Source: Glandiceps talaboti (Eukaryota; Hemichordata; Enteropneusta; Spengelidae). Taken from it: 64,000 nt of DNA. The translations under genes were made by a program, and so were the position numbers. Below, one piece after another: positions 48,455 through 62,123 of the stretch. Position 1 is the stretch's first letter. Every line of letters begins with the position of its first letter. Location of the stretch: positions 19,678,225-19,742,224 of the forward strand of contig NC_135557.1 in assembly GCF_964340395.1 (NCBI RefSeq), written 5' to 3'. The notes beneath the pieces were generated by a model that did not search any database, was not told the origin of the DNA, and worked only from the letters and a program-made list of their open reading frames with translations.

Positions 48455-51267
48455 TGTGTGTGTGTGTTTTGATGAAATTATTTAATTTATCACTAGACAC
48501 TTAGAGTTAAGAAATGTCATTCATGTTTATCGTCCCATTGGAATTATTTTTAATAGGTTTTGTTCCGAGGTACAGTGTGTATTGAAAGTAGATTAATATG
48601 CAGGGTTGAGTCTGTACAATTATATCTGTTGAAAAACGGCGGCATCTTGGATATGTGATGTATAGTAAAGGTGCATTGTCATGTCGATGGATTATCAGTG
48701 GCAAGCAGCCATTACATTTTATAATTTGTCTACGGGGGCGGGGATATTTTTTGTACAAAAACATATTATTGCATGAGGTACTTTTTTGATGCATTGAAAC
48801 AGTACCACTGACATCAGGATCGCAAAAAAAAAACACTTGCTTAAACTAATTATTACTTTAGAGATATGTCATGCTGTTTTATAAAATGATATAAATATGA
48901 CGTACAATGAGTTTAATGCAAGCACTGCAATTTGAATAAATATGGTGTCTCCAATTGGCCCATGTCCTTTGAATGATTCAAATATGCATACATACATACA
49001 TACATACATACATACATACATACATACATACATACATACATGCATTGAGTACTGTTTATATCGTTTTCTAAAACTCATTATCTCTGTGATACCTTGTAGG
49101 GATGGACTGACGAATTCATGGTGTGGGATCCATCTGATTATGGAGGTCTTGACACGGTTATTATTCCTGTCAAAGAATTGTGGCAACCTGATATTACCTT
49201 ATATGGCAGGTGAGTAGCAATGCTATGAAGGTATATTGCCCATGACAACTATTAAAGCGTAGAACATAATACACACTCAATTTGTTTGACTATTTTATAC
49301 ACTTCGTGCCTGGTACATACATAGATACACAGATACACAGATACATACATATATACATACATACATACATACATACATACATCATACATACATACATGTA
49401 CATACATACATACATACATACATACATACATACATACATAATGATACACACACAAATATATACATAAGACTTATGTAAGACTTATGAATGACATTCACAT
49501 ACTATAATCTAGTATGCTTGCACATACTCACCTGAAAATATACAGACTCATACACATGCACACAATAACATACACATAAATATACATATACAGACTCCAT
49601 CGTCGTAAACCACAACCTCTTTTACGGCACCGTCGACGAGGAAGAAATAAAGCTCAAGAGGAAGAAATAACATCTTTGGTTTTCGAGAATGACACACACA
49701 CAAACACAAACACACACACACACACACACACACATACATACATACATACATACATACACGCACGCACGCACAGGCACGGACGGACGGACGGATGCACACA
49801 TGATACCTTTTCAATTTCAAATCATTCATGAATGTTTTCATTTTTCTTCAGCGTATCTAGAGAATTCGACAGACATCTTGATACTGACGCAGTGATTTTC
49901 CATGACGGAATTGTGTCTGCCCCTCAACCAATTATTTATGAAACAACATGTGCCATAGACGCAACATACTTTCCTTTCGATGAACAAGCCTGTGAATTAA
50001 AGTTCGGATCGTGGAGTTATGATGACACGGCGATAGATATGGTCGCAGCCCATGATGCCGGAGATACGAAGATGTACATTAGAAACGGTGAATGGGAGCT
50101 GATTGGTATCTTCGCTGAACGCAACGAGGAAATACACTGTTGTCCGGATCCGTTCATTGATGTGACGTACACTGTCCAAATACGCAGACGATCACTATTT
50201 TACATTTTCAACCTTGTACTTCCGGCGGTGTTGCTGTTCATCCTCGTTCTAGTAGGATTTTATTTGCCTTCTGATTGTGGTGAGAGAATGACCTTATTTG
50301 TGACTAGCATGCTGGCATTGATGGTGTTTCTGACTCTGGTCTCGGATTACATGCCCCCTACGTCAGAATCGACGCCATACTTACGTAAGTATAATTCTTT
50401 TTAAAACAATGCCTGTTATAACAGGTTATAGTTGAATGTCAAATTTAATCAAATTAAAAAAAAATCTGATCGAAAAAAAATGAGTTTTATAATAATACAA
50501 ATAATAATAAAATTATATAGCGACTAAAACCAAAGAGACAGTGATCAGAGCCACTTAAAATACAAAACAATCAAAACCTGCATAAAAGCAAAATTACAAA
50601 TCTAAGAGAAGGTAAGTTTAAAAAGATGAGATCTATATTCATTGTTCTTGCTGTGAACATTCCCCACGTCATCATCGTATCCTAGCTTGAGCCTTTACTA
50701 TTTTGCAATTCTACATCCGATGTGTTTCCGAATGGACCTGTATCTAAAAGGATTATACTTCTTCATTTCTTTGTAGAATCATACCTGATAACAACGATAG
50801 GTTTGGTGGCGGTATCCTCTATCCTGACTGCCTTTACAGTCAACATGCATTTCCAACCTCATGGGTGTCCTCCAGTGCCAAGATGGATGCGTCTCCTGGT
50901 GTTCAAATACTTGGCTTCTTTTGTTTTTATGTCTGTTGGGACGCGCAAATATCTGAACCAATCAGCTGCCGATGGACAAATTGACACTTTTAACATTTAC
51001 AAGAAAGACGACGACAAGTGTACATGTCAAGGTTCGACTGCTAATGTTAATGCTACAGAGAGTAATGGAAATTCTGATCACGCGACTAAATCGTGCGTAC
51101 ATAAGGCGTTGGCGTTGGTAAATGACTCAACTATACACGAAGACCGGGTGCACGAGTGGCAAGCCGCTGCCAAAGTGATCGACAGGGTGTTTTTACTTGG
51201 CTATGCCGTTATTTTTTTCTGCTTGTCTACTGGAATCCTGTCTTACCTGTTCTTTAAAAGTCATTAA
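45089..51267 (+). CDS. Nicotinic acetylcholine receptor-type Cys-loop subunit with vicinal cysteines (nAChR-B)
   Basis: Six exons (45089-45161, 46799-46941, 47791-47835, 49100-49209, 49852-50384, 50777-51267) join in phases 1,0,0,2,1 into 464 residues. A hydrophobic signal peptide is followed by the ligand-binding domain. W89 (loop D), Y122 (loop A, WQPDITLYG), W178 (loop B, FGSWSY) and the Cys loop C157-C171 (AIDATYFPFDEQA) are present. Loop C reads EEIHCCPDPFIDV: the paired cysteines C220-C221 that define alpha subunits are present, but the flanking tyrosines are Ile218 and Phe225. M2 (GERMTLFVTSMLALMVFL) keeps E-1', T2', T6', L9', V13' and has Asp at 20', as in cation channels. The M3-M4 loop of about 110 residues is short. 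AATAAA lies at 51609-51614. Exons 3 and 4 have the same lengths (45 and 110 nt) as in nAChR-A. Confidence 0.95.
45463..45491. repeat. (GTT)n microsatellite
   Basis: About nine GTT units in the first intron of nAChR-B, 300 bp after the donor. Confidence 0.9.
46020..46390. repeat. Degenerate ~60-bp tandem repeat
   Basis: Units with ACAGCCGACC.TCGGAACTAC, GTGTCGGC..GGCA and GTGATGACAG recur about five times with strong divergence, in the first intron of nAChR-B. The open frame 46075-46257 is a reading of this repeat. Confidence 0.45.
48330..48470. repeat. (GGGA)/(GA)/(GT) compound microsatellite
   Basis: GGGAGGGA units lead into about 37 GA units and then (GT)n. It lies in the third intron of nAChR-B. 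Confidence 0.95.
48985..49041. repeat. (ACAT)n microsatellite
   Basis: About 14 ACAT units, 58 bp before the exon at 49100. Confidence 0.95.
49315..49795. repeat. ACAT/AC-rich microsatellites in nAChR-B intron 4
   Basis: (ACAT)n tracts at 49330-49440 and 49734-49757 and (AC)n at 49691-49733, followed by GCAC/GGAC units to about 49792. They end about 60 bp before the exon at 49852. Confidence 0.9.
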
Positions 51268-52339
51268 TTATGCATGTGAATGAGACATGTTTTAACATAA
51301 TTAATTAACACGATATAGTTATCTCGATTTCGAAGCAAGTTTGAACAATCACAAATACAGTACGCTATTTTATTCTGGTTACCCCTTTGTAGCAATTTTG
51401 AAAAGAATCACCTTGTGAGGGCGCCCAAGACTGGATACAATAAGATTCAGAAAATGTAAAATGAGTGCGAGCAGCAAAACATGAAATGAATTTTAAAAAT
51501 GAATATTTGATAGAGTCTAGAGTTTCTAAAAAATTTGCTATTGAAAGCAAAGAACTATTTTATTTGGTTTGAGATTTCCATAGTTTACGGTACGTGTCAA
51601 ACACTGGGAATAAAATAATTGTCAACTTACAACCAATCCGGATTCAGCATCTAAACAGCGCCCCCAGTGCCTAAACAACAGTAAAATCTTTCATATTTTT
51701 TCATGTCCACAAGAATACTTATTCATGACGCTAATTGCTTTGAAATAAAATTTTGAAAAGCGTTATTTGCCTGTATGTACAAATCGTCACACAAGTATCA
51801 CAGTCAACAAAGTTCCCATGTTTTACATCAACACAGAGAAGACAGTCTGTGACAATAAGTAACCGTATGTCATTGATAACTTTCTTTAGTCTCTCTGTAG
51901 AAACATATTGTGCGAAACCGATATTTACGTCATAGTTCAAAGTTCAAAATGACAATTTTTAAAGGGATATATAATAAATTAATTGATCAATCAATTAATT
52001 AATTAATAACTAATATTAGTGTAATTTCGTGTGTGTCATTAATACTATGATTATAAATCGTTGAAAATAATCGACATTGTCCTTACAATATAAGACACAA
52101 TTTAATTGTGATGTTTACATTATCATTAATCTAGTATCGATATTCTTACTACATCTACAGTACATGTAATACAATTATGAGTATAACGTATGAATATTAT
52201 AATAAAGATAGCTATTAGTGTGTAATATCTCAGATTTGGTATAGGCTTGTCTAACATGACTTTATTAAATATCAATAAATATGGAATACTATTCTGTAGT
52301 GGTGTAATTGAATATCTACATATCCACTGTATGTCTGTC
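51268..52339. other. nAChR-B 3' flank, no further gene
   Basis: AT-rich. AATAAA at 51609-51614 is a possible poly(A) signal. No coding exon was recognised in either strand. Confidence 0.4.
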
Positions 52340-52398
52340 TGTCTGTATGTCTGCCTGCCTGCATTCCTGTTTGGCTACGTGTCTGTCTGTCTGTCTGT

Positions 52399-52437
<39 letters not shown>

Positions 52438-52700
52438 ACTACGTGTCAATTTAATGGCATGCAAGTTGTAAAATATACATGTATGTATGTATGTATGTAT
52501 GTATGTATGTATGTATGTATGTATGTATGTATGTTCATGCGTGCGCGCGAGCATGCGTGCGTGCATGCATGCATGCATGCATGCATGCATGCATGCATGT
52601 ATGTATGTATGCATGCATGCATGCATGCATGTATGTATGTATGTATGTATGTATGTATGTATGTATGTATGTATGTATGTATGTATGTCTGTCTGTCGCA
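52330..52700. repeat. TGCC/TGTC and TATG/GCAT microsatellites
   Basis: (TGTC)n and (TGCC)n at about 52330-52437, then (TATG)n at 52480-52532, a GCGC-rich step, (GCAT)n and (TATG)n again to about 52697. The open frames here are repeat artefacts. Confidence 0.95.
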
Positions 52701-53330
52701 CTAGAGCCATGTACGTGCTATTTGTTCACCGGGTAAGAACTACTTTCAGCCAGTACATTGCCCTGTGAGTCCAAGGCGAAGTATACTGTTGAGTACGTTA
52801 TGAAGCGATGCAAGTGTACCGACAAGCACACCCAATACATTGTATTCATTAAGGCAGAACGCAGGGCAAGTATGTTTAGCCGAACAATGTCACATTTATT
52901 TCGAACTAAAGAGTATTAACAGAAGACAGCGGTTGTACTACGTTGGGAAGTCTGGCTTTGTATTTGTAAGCACAGCCCAGTGTCTCAATATACTACAGCA
53001 AACTTGTTCAATTCCTCGCTACACTACCGCAATCATATAGCGTCCACTCCTTCCTCGCTGTACTATTCGCAATTCATATAGTATCTACATTCTGCCATCA
53101 CTTTTATCTAGCAAGACAGACGGGGCAGTGCAGTTTACTGGGTCAGTGACAGCAGAGAAGTACGCTTCGAAATTGCAGAGTATACTCTTTCCCCAGACAT
53201 TTGCAAAGTTATCCCATCTGTAATTTAGGCCAATGAAGTACAAAACAAGACAGTCTTATATTTCTCGTCGTATTCAATGTTTGGGAATAGTAGGTCAACT
53301 CTTAGAATACGATATCATTACGTACGAAGG
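52700..53330. other. Intergenic, no gene seen
   Basis: Contains a short duplicated phrase (CAATTCCTCGCTACACTACCGC and a similar CTTCCTCGCTGTACTATTCGC) at about 53009-53072. No gene was recognised. Confidence 0.4.
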
Positions 53331-53605
<275 letters not shown>

Positions 53606-53747
53606 CTCTATGAATGTGATACTCAAACGTTTCCTCAATTTGTGCATTCATTCAGATTGTAAAAAGCAAGAGGTGTATTCAGAGAGACATAATCCTATAC
53701 AGACATAAAACAATTAGGTTATTAATACGACGATCATTACCTTTTCA

Positions 53748-53970
<223 letters not shown>

Positions 53971-54666
53971 TTCTATTACATTAACATTACTGCTTAATAA
54001 AATTTTCACAACTGTTACAGCATATTTACATTGTCATATATACTTTATTGCTGATGATAACATATTCCCGTTATAAGAACAGTAACCTGAATCCACTGGA
54101 TTCCTTTCTATTGACATGCAATTTTATGTTTGCTGATAGCATAGAGTAGATCAAATGATCCGAAACAATAATTGAGCACACAATACTACAATTAATAAGA
54201 CCTTTCCTTCAGTATTCACTAATTTATGATGTTGTTTTCTTGGAGTACTTATTTCTTCGATTTTGCAACATAACAATGTATGTGGTGTTAGCTGTCGTGG
54301 AGGAATACATTTTTACCTAAAACTCCTTCGACTTATAATCAAGGCACGTTTCCCAACCAGGAACACAAGTAAATAATTTCTTTGCAGTAATTATACAGAA
54401 ACAATAATTCTGAAACGTGTCGCCCAATTCGCAATACATTCGGAAAACAATCATGACCTAAAGTTTTAAATCCGTGTTGATATATAGTCAATGAAAGGTC
54501 AGGGTAAAATCATGTGTTTTAAAAGGTAACATGCAAAGTCCAAAGAAGATTATGAAATAAATAGAGAAATTGATGTATTCTGACGTCCCGTGAAATAATT
54601 TAAAGATGGTCGACGTCATACGCAGGTCAAGGGTCAAAATAGGCGGCCATCTTGTTTGGTGCTTAT

Positions 54667-56780
54667 TTATCTACAGGCGTATACTTCTACTCTCATCGAG
54701 ATATGAACATGCCATGACTGTACTACAAATCGTACATAGCGAGCAGTAAATCTCTGGCCATCTTCCAATGCATGGTATACAACAGTATTCCGGTCTGAAT
54801 TGGCGTTGAAAGTCTGCAAAAATAAATAAATATATGTCATCTAAAAAGCGAACATAAAATAAAAACAACTCTGGGAATACTCATGCTGCCCAATTTAGGC
54901 ATATCATGTTCTTAAATCAATAAACCAATAAAGCAATTTGGAGATAATTGAAGCGATAAATTTACCTTTTGCCTTTAAAAGAAATCATTATATAAACAAT
55001 AATTGATCTGCTGAAAATACACGATTATTGCCGGCATTTTTTGTGAGCTGACATTTGCATTGAAAATGAGGGATCGATTAGTTGATTGTTTTAAAGGTTT
55101 TTAAAGCATATTTGTACATATTGATGATACTTTCAATTCATAATTTTGCTTTAAAGGAGCACATGCTGAGTTTTTAAGTTTTTACTTTTAAGTGAAAATA
55201 AAGTGAAAATTATACCTTAGTAAAACCACATTCTACTATAAATATTATCTAAACGTTAATGTCGATGCATGTCTTCTATAACATTATTACTGTCTTCTTG
55301 CTTTGTAAGAACAGTTGAGTGCATAGTAGGAATTTAATACGTATGATAAATTACGTCATCGGAGTTATATTTAAATACTAGGTTTGAATACAGTCAATTC
55401 TAAGTGATGGTTAAGTAATGCTTCAGTATGTAGAGTATCGTGAGTAGCTTTTGAATATGCAGCAAAAAAAGCAAAAATTACGCCCAAATACGGATAAACC
55501 CCTTTGATATCTGAATAACATAGAAATGAAAAGTCTAATCAAATTAAAAGCAAAGTTTTAGCCGTCTGTCTTATTCAATTTCCCATCTGTCAGCAATAAA
55601 TGAGCATTTTTGTCGCTCAGATATGTGATTATGGGGTTGCCGGCATGCCATATAATAATCAATGACGTTGTGTTTGTTTTCTAATCCTGACATCGAGGGC
55701 GGTGAGTTTAAAAAAAGTATTTACGACAATTGAGAAATATAATGTCGGTTGGGTCACGAGAAACGTAGAATTAAGTAAGGCCGACCTCAAAGTTATGATT
55801 TAGACATGACCCGAAAAAACGTGTCTTACCTGTGGTTGTCCACTTTTATCATTTACGTAACTCCAGGTACTTCCGTCACCATAACTCAACTTGTAAGAAG
55901 TCACCCACTGATCATGGTCCTGTCGTCCCTTAAAATTGAAAAAAAAAAGAACGTTAGCTAACATTATCAAATCTAGACAAAGATGTGTACTCTCTAGTTA
56001 GCCGACAGTACTGGAGATATAATATAAGTTACATACGATATTTGCTAATTACTTCCAGCAAAAAAAATCTTCCTTTCAACACACTTGTACCTCGGTATTG
56101 CTAGTAGTAAACGTTCCCGTAACGTAATGAGAAAGCACTGAATGGTCAATGAGTTGGGAAAGGGGGGGGGGGGTGGTGGTTAAGTGGTTAAGTGGTTTCA
56201 TGGCACTGGCAGTCTGCATCGAGGGTGCAAGATGGCTGAAATGGCACCGGAAGTATATCTTATGTTAGTTTCTTACTTGTCTGTGCTTTGCATGGCTAGT
56301 CTTACCTGGGTAGCAACCTTAGTGACCTCTCGTGATCCTCCAAGGTCAATTTGAAGCCATTGACCGACTGTATTTTGTTTTGCACACCAGGAGCAGGAAT
56401 ATCCACTCTGACAAAAGTTAAGACGTCCATTGTACGCCATGTGGTTACTGGCCCAATTACTACTAGCTGTCATCTGTGAATTTGATATTGTACCACTCGC
56501 TACTCCAACAGGAACTCCATGGCAAGCTGAAACGTAAAAAAAGGTTCTATTTACACATGGAGGTAAAGAGAAAAGACATACAAATTACATGACATATATG
56601 TTAACATAATTTACACAAATGCACTTCGTTAAAACATGCGATATGAGGGGAAAATGAACGGGTCTTACTTCATCTAGCATGATAGACATGTAGATGGCGA
56701 CATATATATATATATATATATATATATAGCAAGATATGGAACGATATTTGGCAAATAACATATACATGTATACATATATA

Positions 56781-56824
<44 letters not shown>

Positions 56825-58353
56825 TGTGTTGTTATTGCTGTTGTTACGCTGTTCTTGTTGTTTTTATTCCTTTTCATGAATCAAGATAATAAAAAGAAAG
56901 AATTCCTGAAGTAAATGAAAACATACTTACGCTCTTTCTCGCACACAAAACCGAATTGAGCAGAGCATTTGTTATCGTTCCAGTATCCAACCTTATTGGT
57001 GGTTAAATGAGTGCAATGCTCACTTTGTTCGTGGTTGTTGGGTTCACCAGAATTCCAATTTCTGTACGTCGCCTGTGAGAAATGAAAAATAAATGGAAAA
57101 CGCTGAACTATTTTGTTCTAAACACATGTGTAAAACCAACTTCTGTTTTTACATTACAAATTCGAACATAGTGGGCTATGGAAAATCAGTCTATATAAAT
57201 TGATGTGCCGTAGATTTAAAATTGGTGAACCAGTACTTTCCGTATGAACATTCGTATACGCCAACCTATTATTATAATCGAGTATTGATATTGTCGAAAT
57301 ATCTGACATGTAACAAATGTAGAATTTACCTCTTTATCATTTTGCCATTCAAAATGACCCTCATGTCCTATGTCAGTTAATCCTATCCATAGGTTATTGT
57401 CATCGCAAACAAATTCTGTATAACAATTACACATAAAATGTAAATATTATAAAATAAAAAATCATACACATACATACATACATACATACATACATACATA
57501 CATACATACATACATACATGCATACATGCACGCATACATACATACATACATACATACATACACAATACATACATACATACATACATACATACATACATAC
57601 ATACATACATACACATACATACATACATACATACATACATACATACATACATACATACATACATACATACATACACAATACACACATCCATACATACATA
57701 CATACATACATACATACATACATACATACATGCCTAACAATTTTTTAAAAAATATCAACACAAATCGAGGTTACTTTGAATTCAGGAATTTCTTAAAAAG
57801 CGGTGATTCGCATAAAGATAAGAATGGGCATAAGTGAGAGAGACAACTAACCTTCCAAAAACAAATTTTCAACTTCATCATTTATTTCCACAAGGTTTGC
57901 TCCTGTAGAGTCGCAGATCTTTTTGGCATTTTGGAACGAGTAGTGTTGATACTGGTTGACATAGTAACAACTCTCACGGTAGGCTATCCATCCTGCCTCA
58001 CATTGGTCACCTTTAAAATTAAGGTAATTAAATGAGATATAATGATTTTCTTTAGATAAACATGTTAGGTGTTTAAATGAGAAAGCTTTTTCGTTTTCCT
58101 TCCACGGACATAACACGAGCGTTATGAGCACAAAATAAGGCCAATAGTGCAACGCAACGAAAGGCTACATATGAAGTAACGATCAAAACATACTTATTGT
58201 AAGCGTAACATTAAAGGACTCCCGCATGTATTTCACTTTTGTTCATCAAATTGCTAATGAGATAGGAAGGGATTGCTCTAGGCGTTTGATAAACTTACCT
58301 TCTGAAAATGAAACGGCCAACGATAATAGACAAAATGCCACAATACACATCAT
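54667..58353 (-). CDS. Secreted C-type lectin plus F5/8 type C (discoidin) protein
   Basis: Seven minus-strand exons (58353-58299, 58010-57852, 57415-57330, 57072-56931, 56526-56306, 55928-55830, 54813-54667) join into 302 residues. Residues 1-18 are a signal peptide (MMCIVAFCLLSLAVSFSE). Residues 22-147 are a long-form C-type lectin domain. C22-C33, C51-C144 and C120-C136 can form the standard disulfides, and C75 is extra. WIGL (81-84), EPN (110-112, mannose-type calcium site) and WND (131-133) are intact. Residues 149-302 are a complete F5/8 type C domain: GVASGTISNSQMTASS, a Cys-rich insertion, GQWLQIDLG, and ARYVRFVVQSWHVHISMRVE near the end. Both domains bind sugars or phospholipids in relatives, so a secreted calcium-dependent glycan-binding protein, perhaps in immunity or matrix, is likely. 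No membrane segment was seen. Confidence 0.93.
56700..56830. repeat. (TA)n and (TG)n microsatellites
   Basis: (TA)n at 56702-56727 and (TG)n at 56783-56830, in the fourth intron of the lectin-discoidin gene. Confidence 0.95.
57465..57732. repeat. (ACAT)n array in the lectin-discoidin gene
   Basis: About 265 bp of ACAT units with minor GCAT, CACA and AATA steps, filling most of the 436-bp second intron between exons 57330-57415 and 57852-58010. Confidence 0.95.
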
Positions 58354-59700
58354 AATGTAACCTCTGTCAAACAACTGTACAACCTCGAGAAATAAGATGA
58401 AATGAAAATGAAATAATAAAGGATATGATGTATAACTATATTCAAATAGAGCCAGTTTTTTTAATGACATTGGAATTTAAGACATAATACGATTTGAAGC
58501 CCGACGAGTTATGCAAATAACGTTTGATATTTGGTTTTAGAAACCAAGGAGATAACGATTAGAGATACAGCTAAAACAGGTAGTGTACACTAGGAGAATA
58601 TAAACAACACACAGAGTGTTACAGAGATTATCTGTAATTGATAGATATTACACTACTTTTACTGCTGGATACAGCATAATTATTATTAAGGGAAGTTTAA
58701 AATCGTACTGTGTTCAGTAACACATGTGCCCTTGTCTGGCAAGAAAAACACAAACTTCATTTTTTTAAATTTCTTTTCAGGCATCACAGTGACTTCACCT
58801 TGGCATGTTGTCTCCTTCACTGCGATGCGTACATTTCCCATGCAAAGTGAGCTCCAGGGACGTTTTCTGGCGTTCAAATAGGTGTATCAATAGGAAAAAG
58901 CCAGCATTAACGTCAAAATCATCAATTCCGTACTCGTATTTGGTTAACATTTCCATTTTAAGCCTCATTGCATCAAAAGAACACCACAGCCCAAGACATA
59001 AATTTGAATTTTGCGAACGTGGTTAAAATGTACAGACAACAGCATCAACAGGTTGTACATAAGGTGAACAATAGGACGGGCAGCAGTGCGTTCCCACTGC
59101 GTTATCTTGTCGATGCAACTACGAAGAATTTGCGAACAATTTGGCAGTGACAACACAATTTATATGTCATGTATTTTGCAAATAACCGTACTAAATTAAT
59201 AAACACAAATACGTGTCCATTAGCAAAAAGAACAAAACAGCTAATTCTGAATTATTAACTAGTCTGACTATGAATCATGATAGCCCGTTGCCCGTTTCTG
59301 CTTGGTTGTTTCAAACATGGCTGGTGAACACTAACCTGCAAAGGGTTACAATAAAGTTGTTTCACAGGAAAGTTATAAAACAAAATGGATAAAATAGACA
59401 CTTACTTTGAAGAATGTAGCTTTCTGTAGGGCACCACGTCAAATATGATTTCAACCCTCGAAAGTGTTTCTTTTATGCCAATTTTACAATGATCAATCAT
59501 ACTATTGTAGTATTGACATACTATGGGATTAATTTTATGCTTATTAACTAAATATCACGTTTAGATCAAAATACCAGCATCTTATTTTGTTAGAAAGAGG
59601 AAGTGAATCAATAATGGCGGTGTTAATGGCTAACTTTAGCCAGTAAAGTGTTGTCAATTTGGATTAACACCAGGAAGATATCAAAACGTTACTTCTATGT
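58354..59700. other. Upstream flank of the lectin-discoidin gene
   Basis: No gene was recognised. Overlapping frames on both strands at 58686-59156 are open for up to 73 codons but have no family signature. They may be a decayed element. Confidence 0.35.
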
Positions 59701-59877
59701 GTTTGTTTGTTTGCTTGTTTATTTATTTATTTATTTATTTATTTATCTGTTTGTTTGTTTGTTTGTCTGGCTGTCAGTCTGCCTGCCTGCCTGCCTATAT
59801 ACCTGTATGTATGTATGTATGTATGTATGTATGTATGTATGTATGTATGTATGTATGTATGTACATGTATGTGTGTG

Positions 59878-59929
<52 letters not shown>

Positions 59930-59972
59930 CGTCCGTCCGTCCGTCCGTCCGTCCGTCCGTCCGTCCGTCCGC

Positions 59973-60034
<62 letters not shown>

Positions 60035-60095
60035 ATGTATGTATGTATGTATGTATGTATGTATGTTTTTTCGTTTGTTTGTTTGTTTGTTCGTC
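59700..60095. repeat. Complex tetranucleotide array
   Basis: A chain of TTTG/TTTA, TGCC, (TATG)n, (TCTG)n at 59880-59924, (TCCG)n at 59925-59970, (TG)n, (TATG)n again and TTTG. Each block differs from its neighbour by one base in the unit, suggesting stepwise mutation of the unit. All long frames across it are artefacts. Confidence 0.95.
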
Positions 60096-60565
60096 TGTTC
60101 AATGCATCTTTGTCTGTGGTTTTGTTCAAAGCAAATTGTCCAGAAGGTCAACAATGAAACATAAATTGCTTCCTAAACAGCAATCATTCGACATCATCGT
60201 GGTACGATTCCACAATTTCACATTTTCAAACCGCTACTAAATGGCGAGACTGTGCATTCTAACAACAGTATAAATGCTGGCTCTTAGAACCTTTATAGAA
60301 AGTCAATAACAGCAAGAAATACATGTAATTAAACCAATCGTAAACAAATTTCCTCTTCATTTTTCCAATGCATCATGTCAAACTATTGTCTAATATTCAG
60401 CTTGTTGATTCACACAAAATAATAAAATTTAATGCTGGTATTGAATATTGACCAACAACGACATTTCAATTCAATCAATGAAACATAATATGCATTTTAT
60501 ATTATAAAAATAATAATTGAAATGAAGAGATCAATTGCATTAACACTTTGCTATGTGGTATTTTC

Positions 60566-60657
60566 TGGGAGATTATCACACTCATCCATGCATTAACCAG
60601 TATAACATACTAGAGTGTGCACAATTGACTGTTTGTCTGGTATGATAATCTCCCAGA
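60566..60657. repeat. 92-bp element with inverted ends CTGGGAGATTATCA
   Basis: CTGGGAGATTATCA at the left and TGATAATCTCCCAG at the right are perfect inverted copies about 64 bp apart. No target duplication is obvious. A small MITE is possible. Confidence 0.5.
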
Positions 60658-61978
60658 GGAAGCAAATTTTCGCTGTAACTTATGCAAGCTAATTATGAGA
60701 TTATGGGTGTTTTAATTCAATTAAGAGTAAAAGGATGGACAGGAAGTTATACAAAGCTGAAAGAGAGAGAAAAGAAAGAAACAATATTTATATCACCACA
60801 AAATAATGAGTCAACAGATCAATATCACACACAAAAATTAATCATTAAATCGATCAATCATTCAACCAAATAATAAATCAATCAATACATTCATCGATTG
60901 AACAATCGATCGATCAATCAATTACACGCTCACTGGACCCTGTGATTTGGCAACCTCCAGAATATTCAAGATGGTGGGTTTGCAACTTCCAAATTGAACA
61001 ACTTGTGTTGAAGTATTTAATGTTCCACAACCATTCATGCTGCATTTGTTCTGCAGCGTATTAACATTAGGAAAATAAAATTGATGTAAACGTTATTGCA
61101 TCACTCACTGATCACAAACACATAGGCTTGGTTAAACGAAATATCAAATCAGCCCAACATATCACAAAATGGACGACCTCCATTGGTTTGTATTGTAATG
61201 ACGTATTGCCATATATGTTGATGTCCTGTATTAACACTCATTTTAAGACAACATTCATTTCATTGAGTTCCCATGGTGATGAGAGTACATTCAAAATATT
61301 CAAGGGTTAAAACACAGTTATTACTAAAATGTGCCAGGTCTTGCCAACCGGACATGTGAGTCAAATACATTGTAACAGATCCTAACTGCCGTTTCGGCAG
61401 TAAACTCCATTACTATAAAGAGTATTCTTCCCATGATACATTATACATGTAAATGTTATTCAAAAGTAGAAACTGGGTAAATTCGGAAAATGTCAATCGT
61501 CGAGTTTTCTCACTTTCAATTTTCGGATCATGTTTGATGAAAAACGAAATTTCTCATATTAATTTTAAGTTTCCATTTACAGTTCAAATAACACTGGGTA
61601 AATATGAGAGTTTTTAATTAATTTGAAACAACATATTGCATGACATCTACCCTCTCAACACATCCAAAACAGGATTACTTACATGCAAATTCAGCTACTA
61701 CAATTCGAATGGGCATTATGTTAGAATTCACATTATATAGAAAATCCAGTGCATTGAATAGCATAAGGAGATATTTTATGTGAATCATAGAAAAAAATCG
61801 AAATGTTGTCGGTTAATTATCCTTATGCTGTTGGCTCACTTTTTCTCAATCACTTCCATATAAATAGAAACGCTGGTAGTAGGATAACGTTTCCATATCC
61901 AAACAAGCCGTGTAAACAGAGGTTTGACGAATTTGCATCGTACCTACTCATCTAACTACAGCGCTGTATAAACAGAAA
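60658..61978. other. Intergenic, no gene seen
   Basis: AT-rich. A degenerate ATCAATCAATCGATCAATC tract lies at about 60840-60925. Open frames 60682-60873 and 61128-61310 have no recognisable family. Confidence 0.4.
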
Positions 61979-62123
61979 CCATACATACATACATACATAC
62001 ATACATACATACATACATACATACATACCCTGGTACGTACATACATACATACATACATACATACATACATACATACATACATACATACATACATACATAC
62101 ATACACACATACATACATACATG
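61979..62123. repeat. (ACAT)n microsatellite
   Basis: Two ACAT blocks of about 50 and 85 bp separated by CCCTGGTACGT. Confidence 0.95.
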
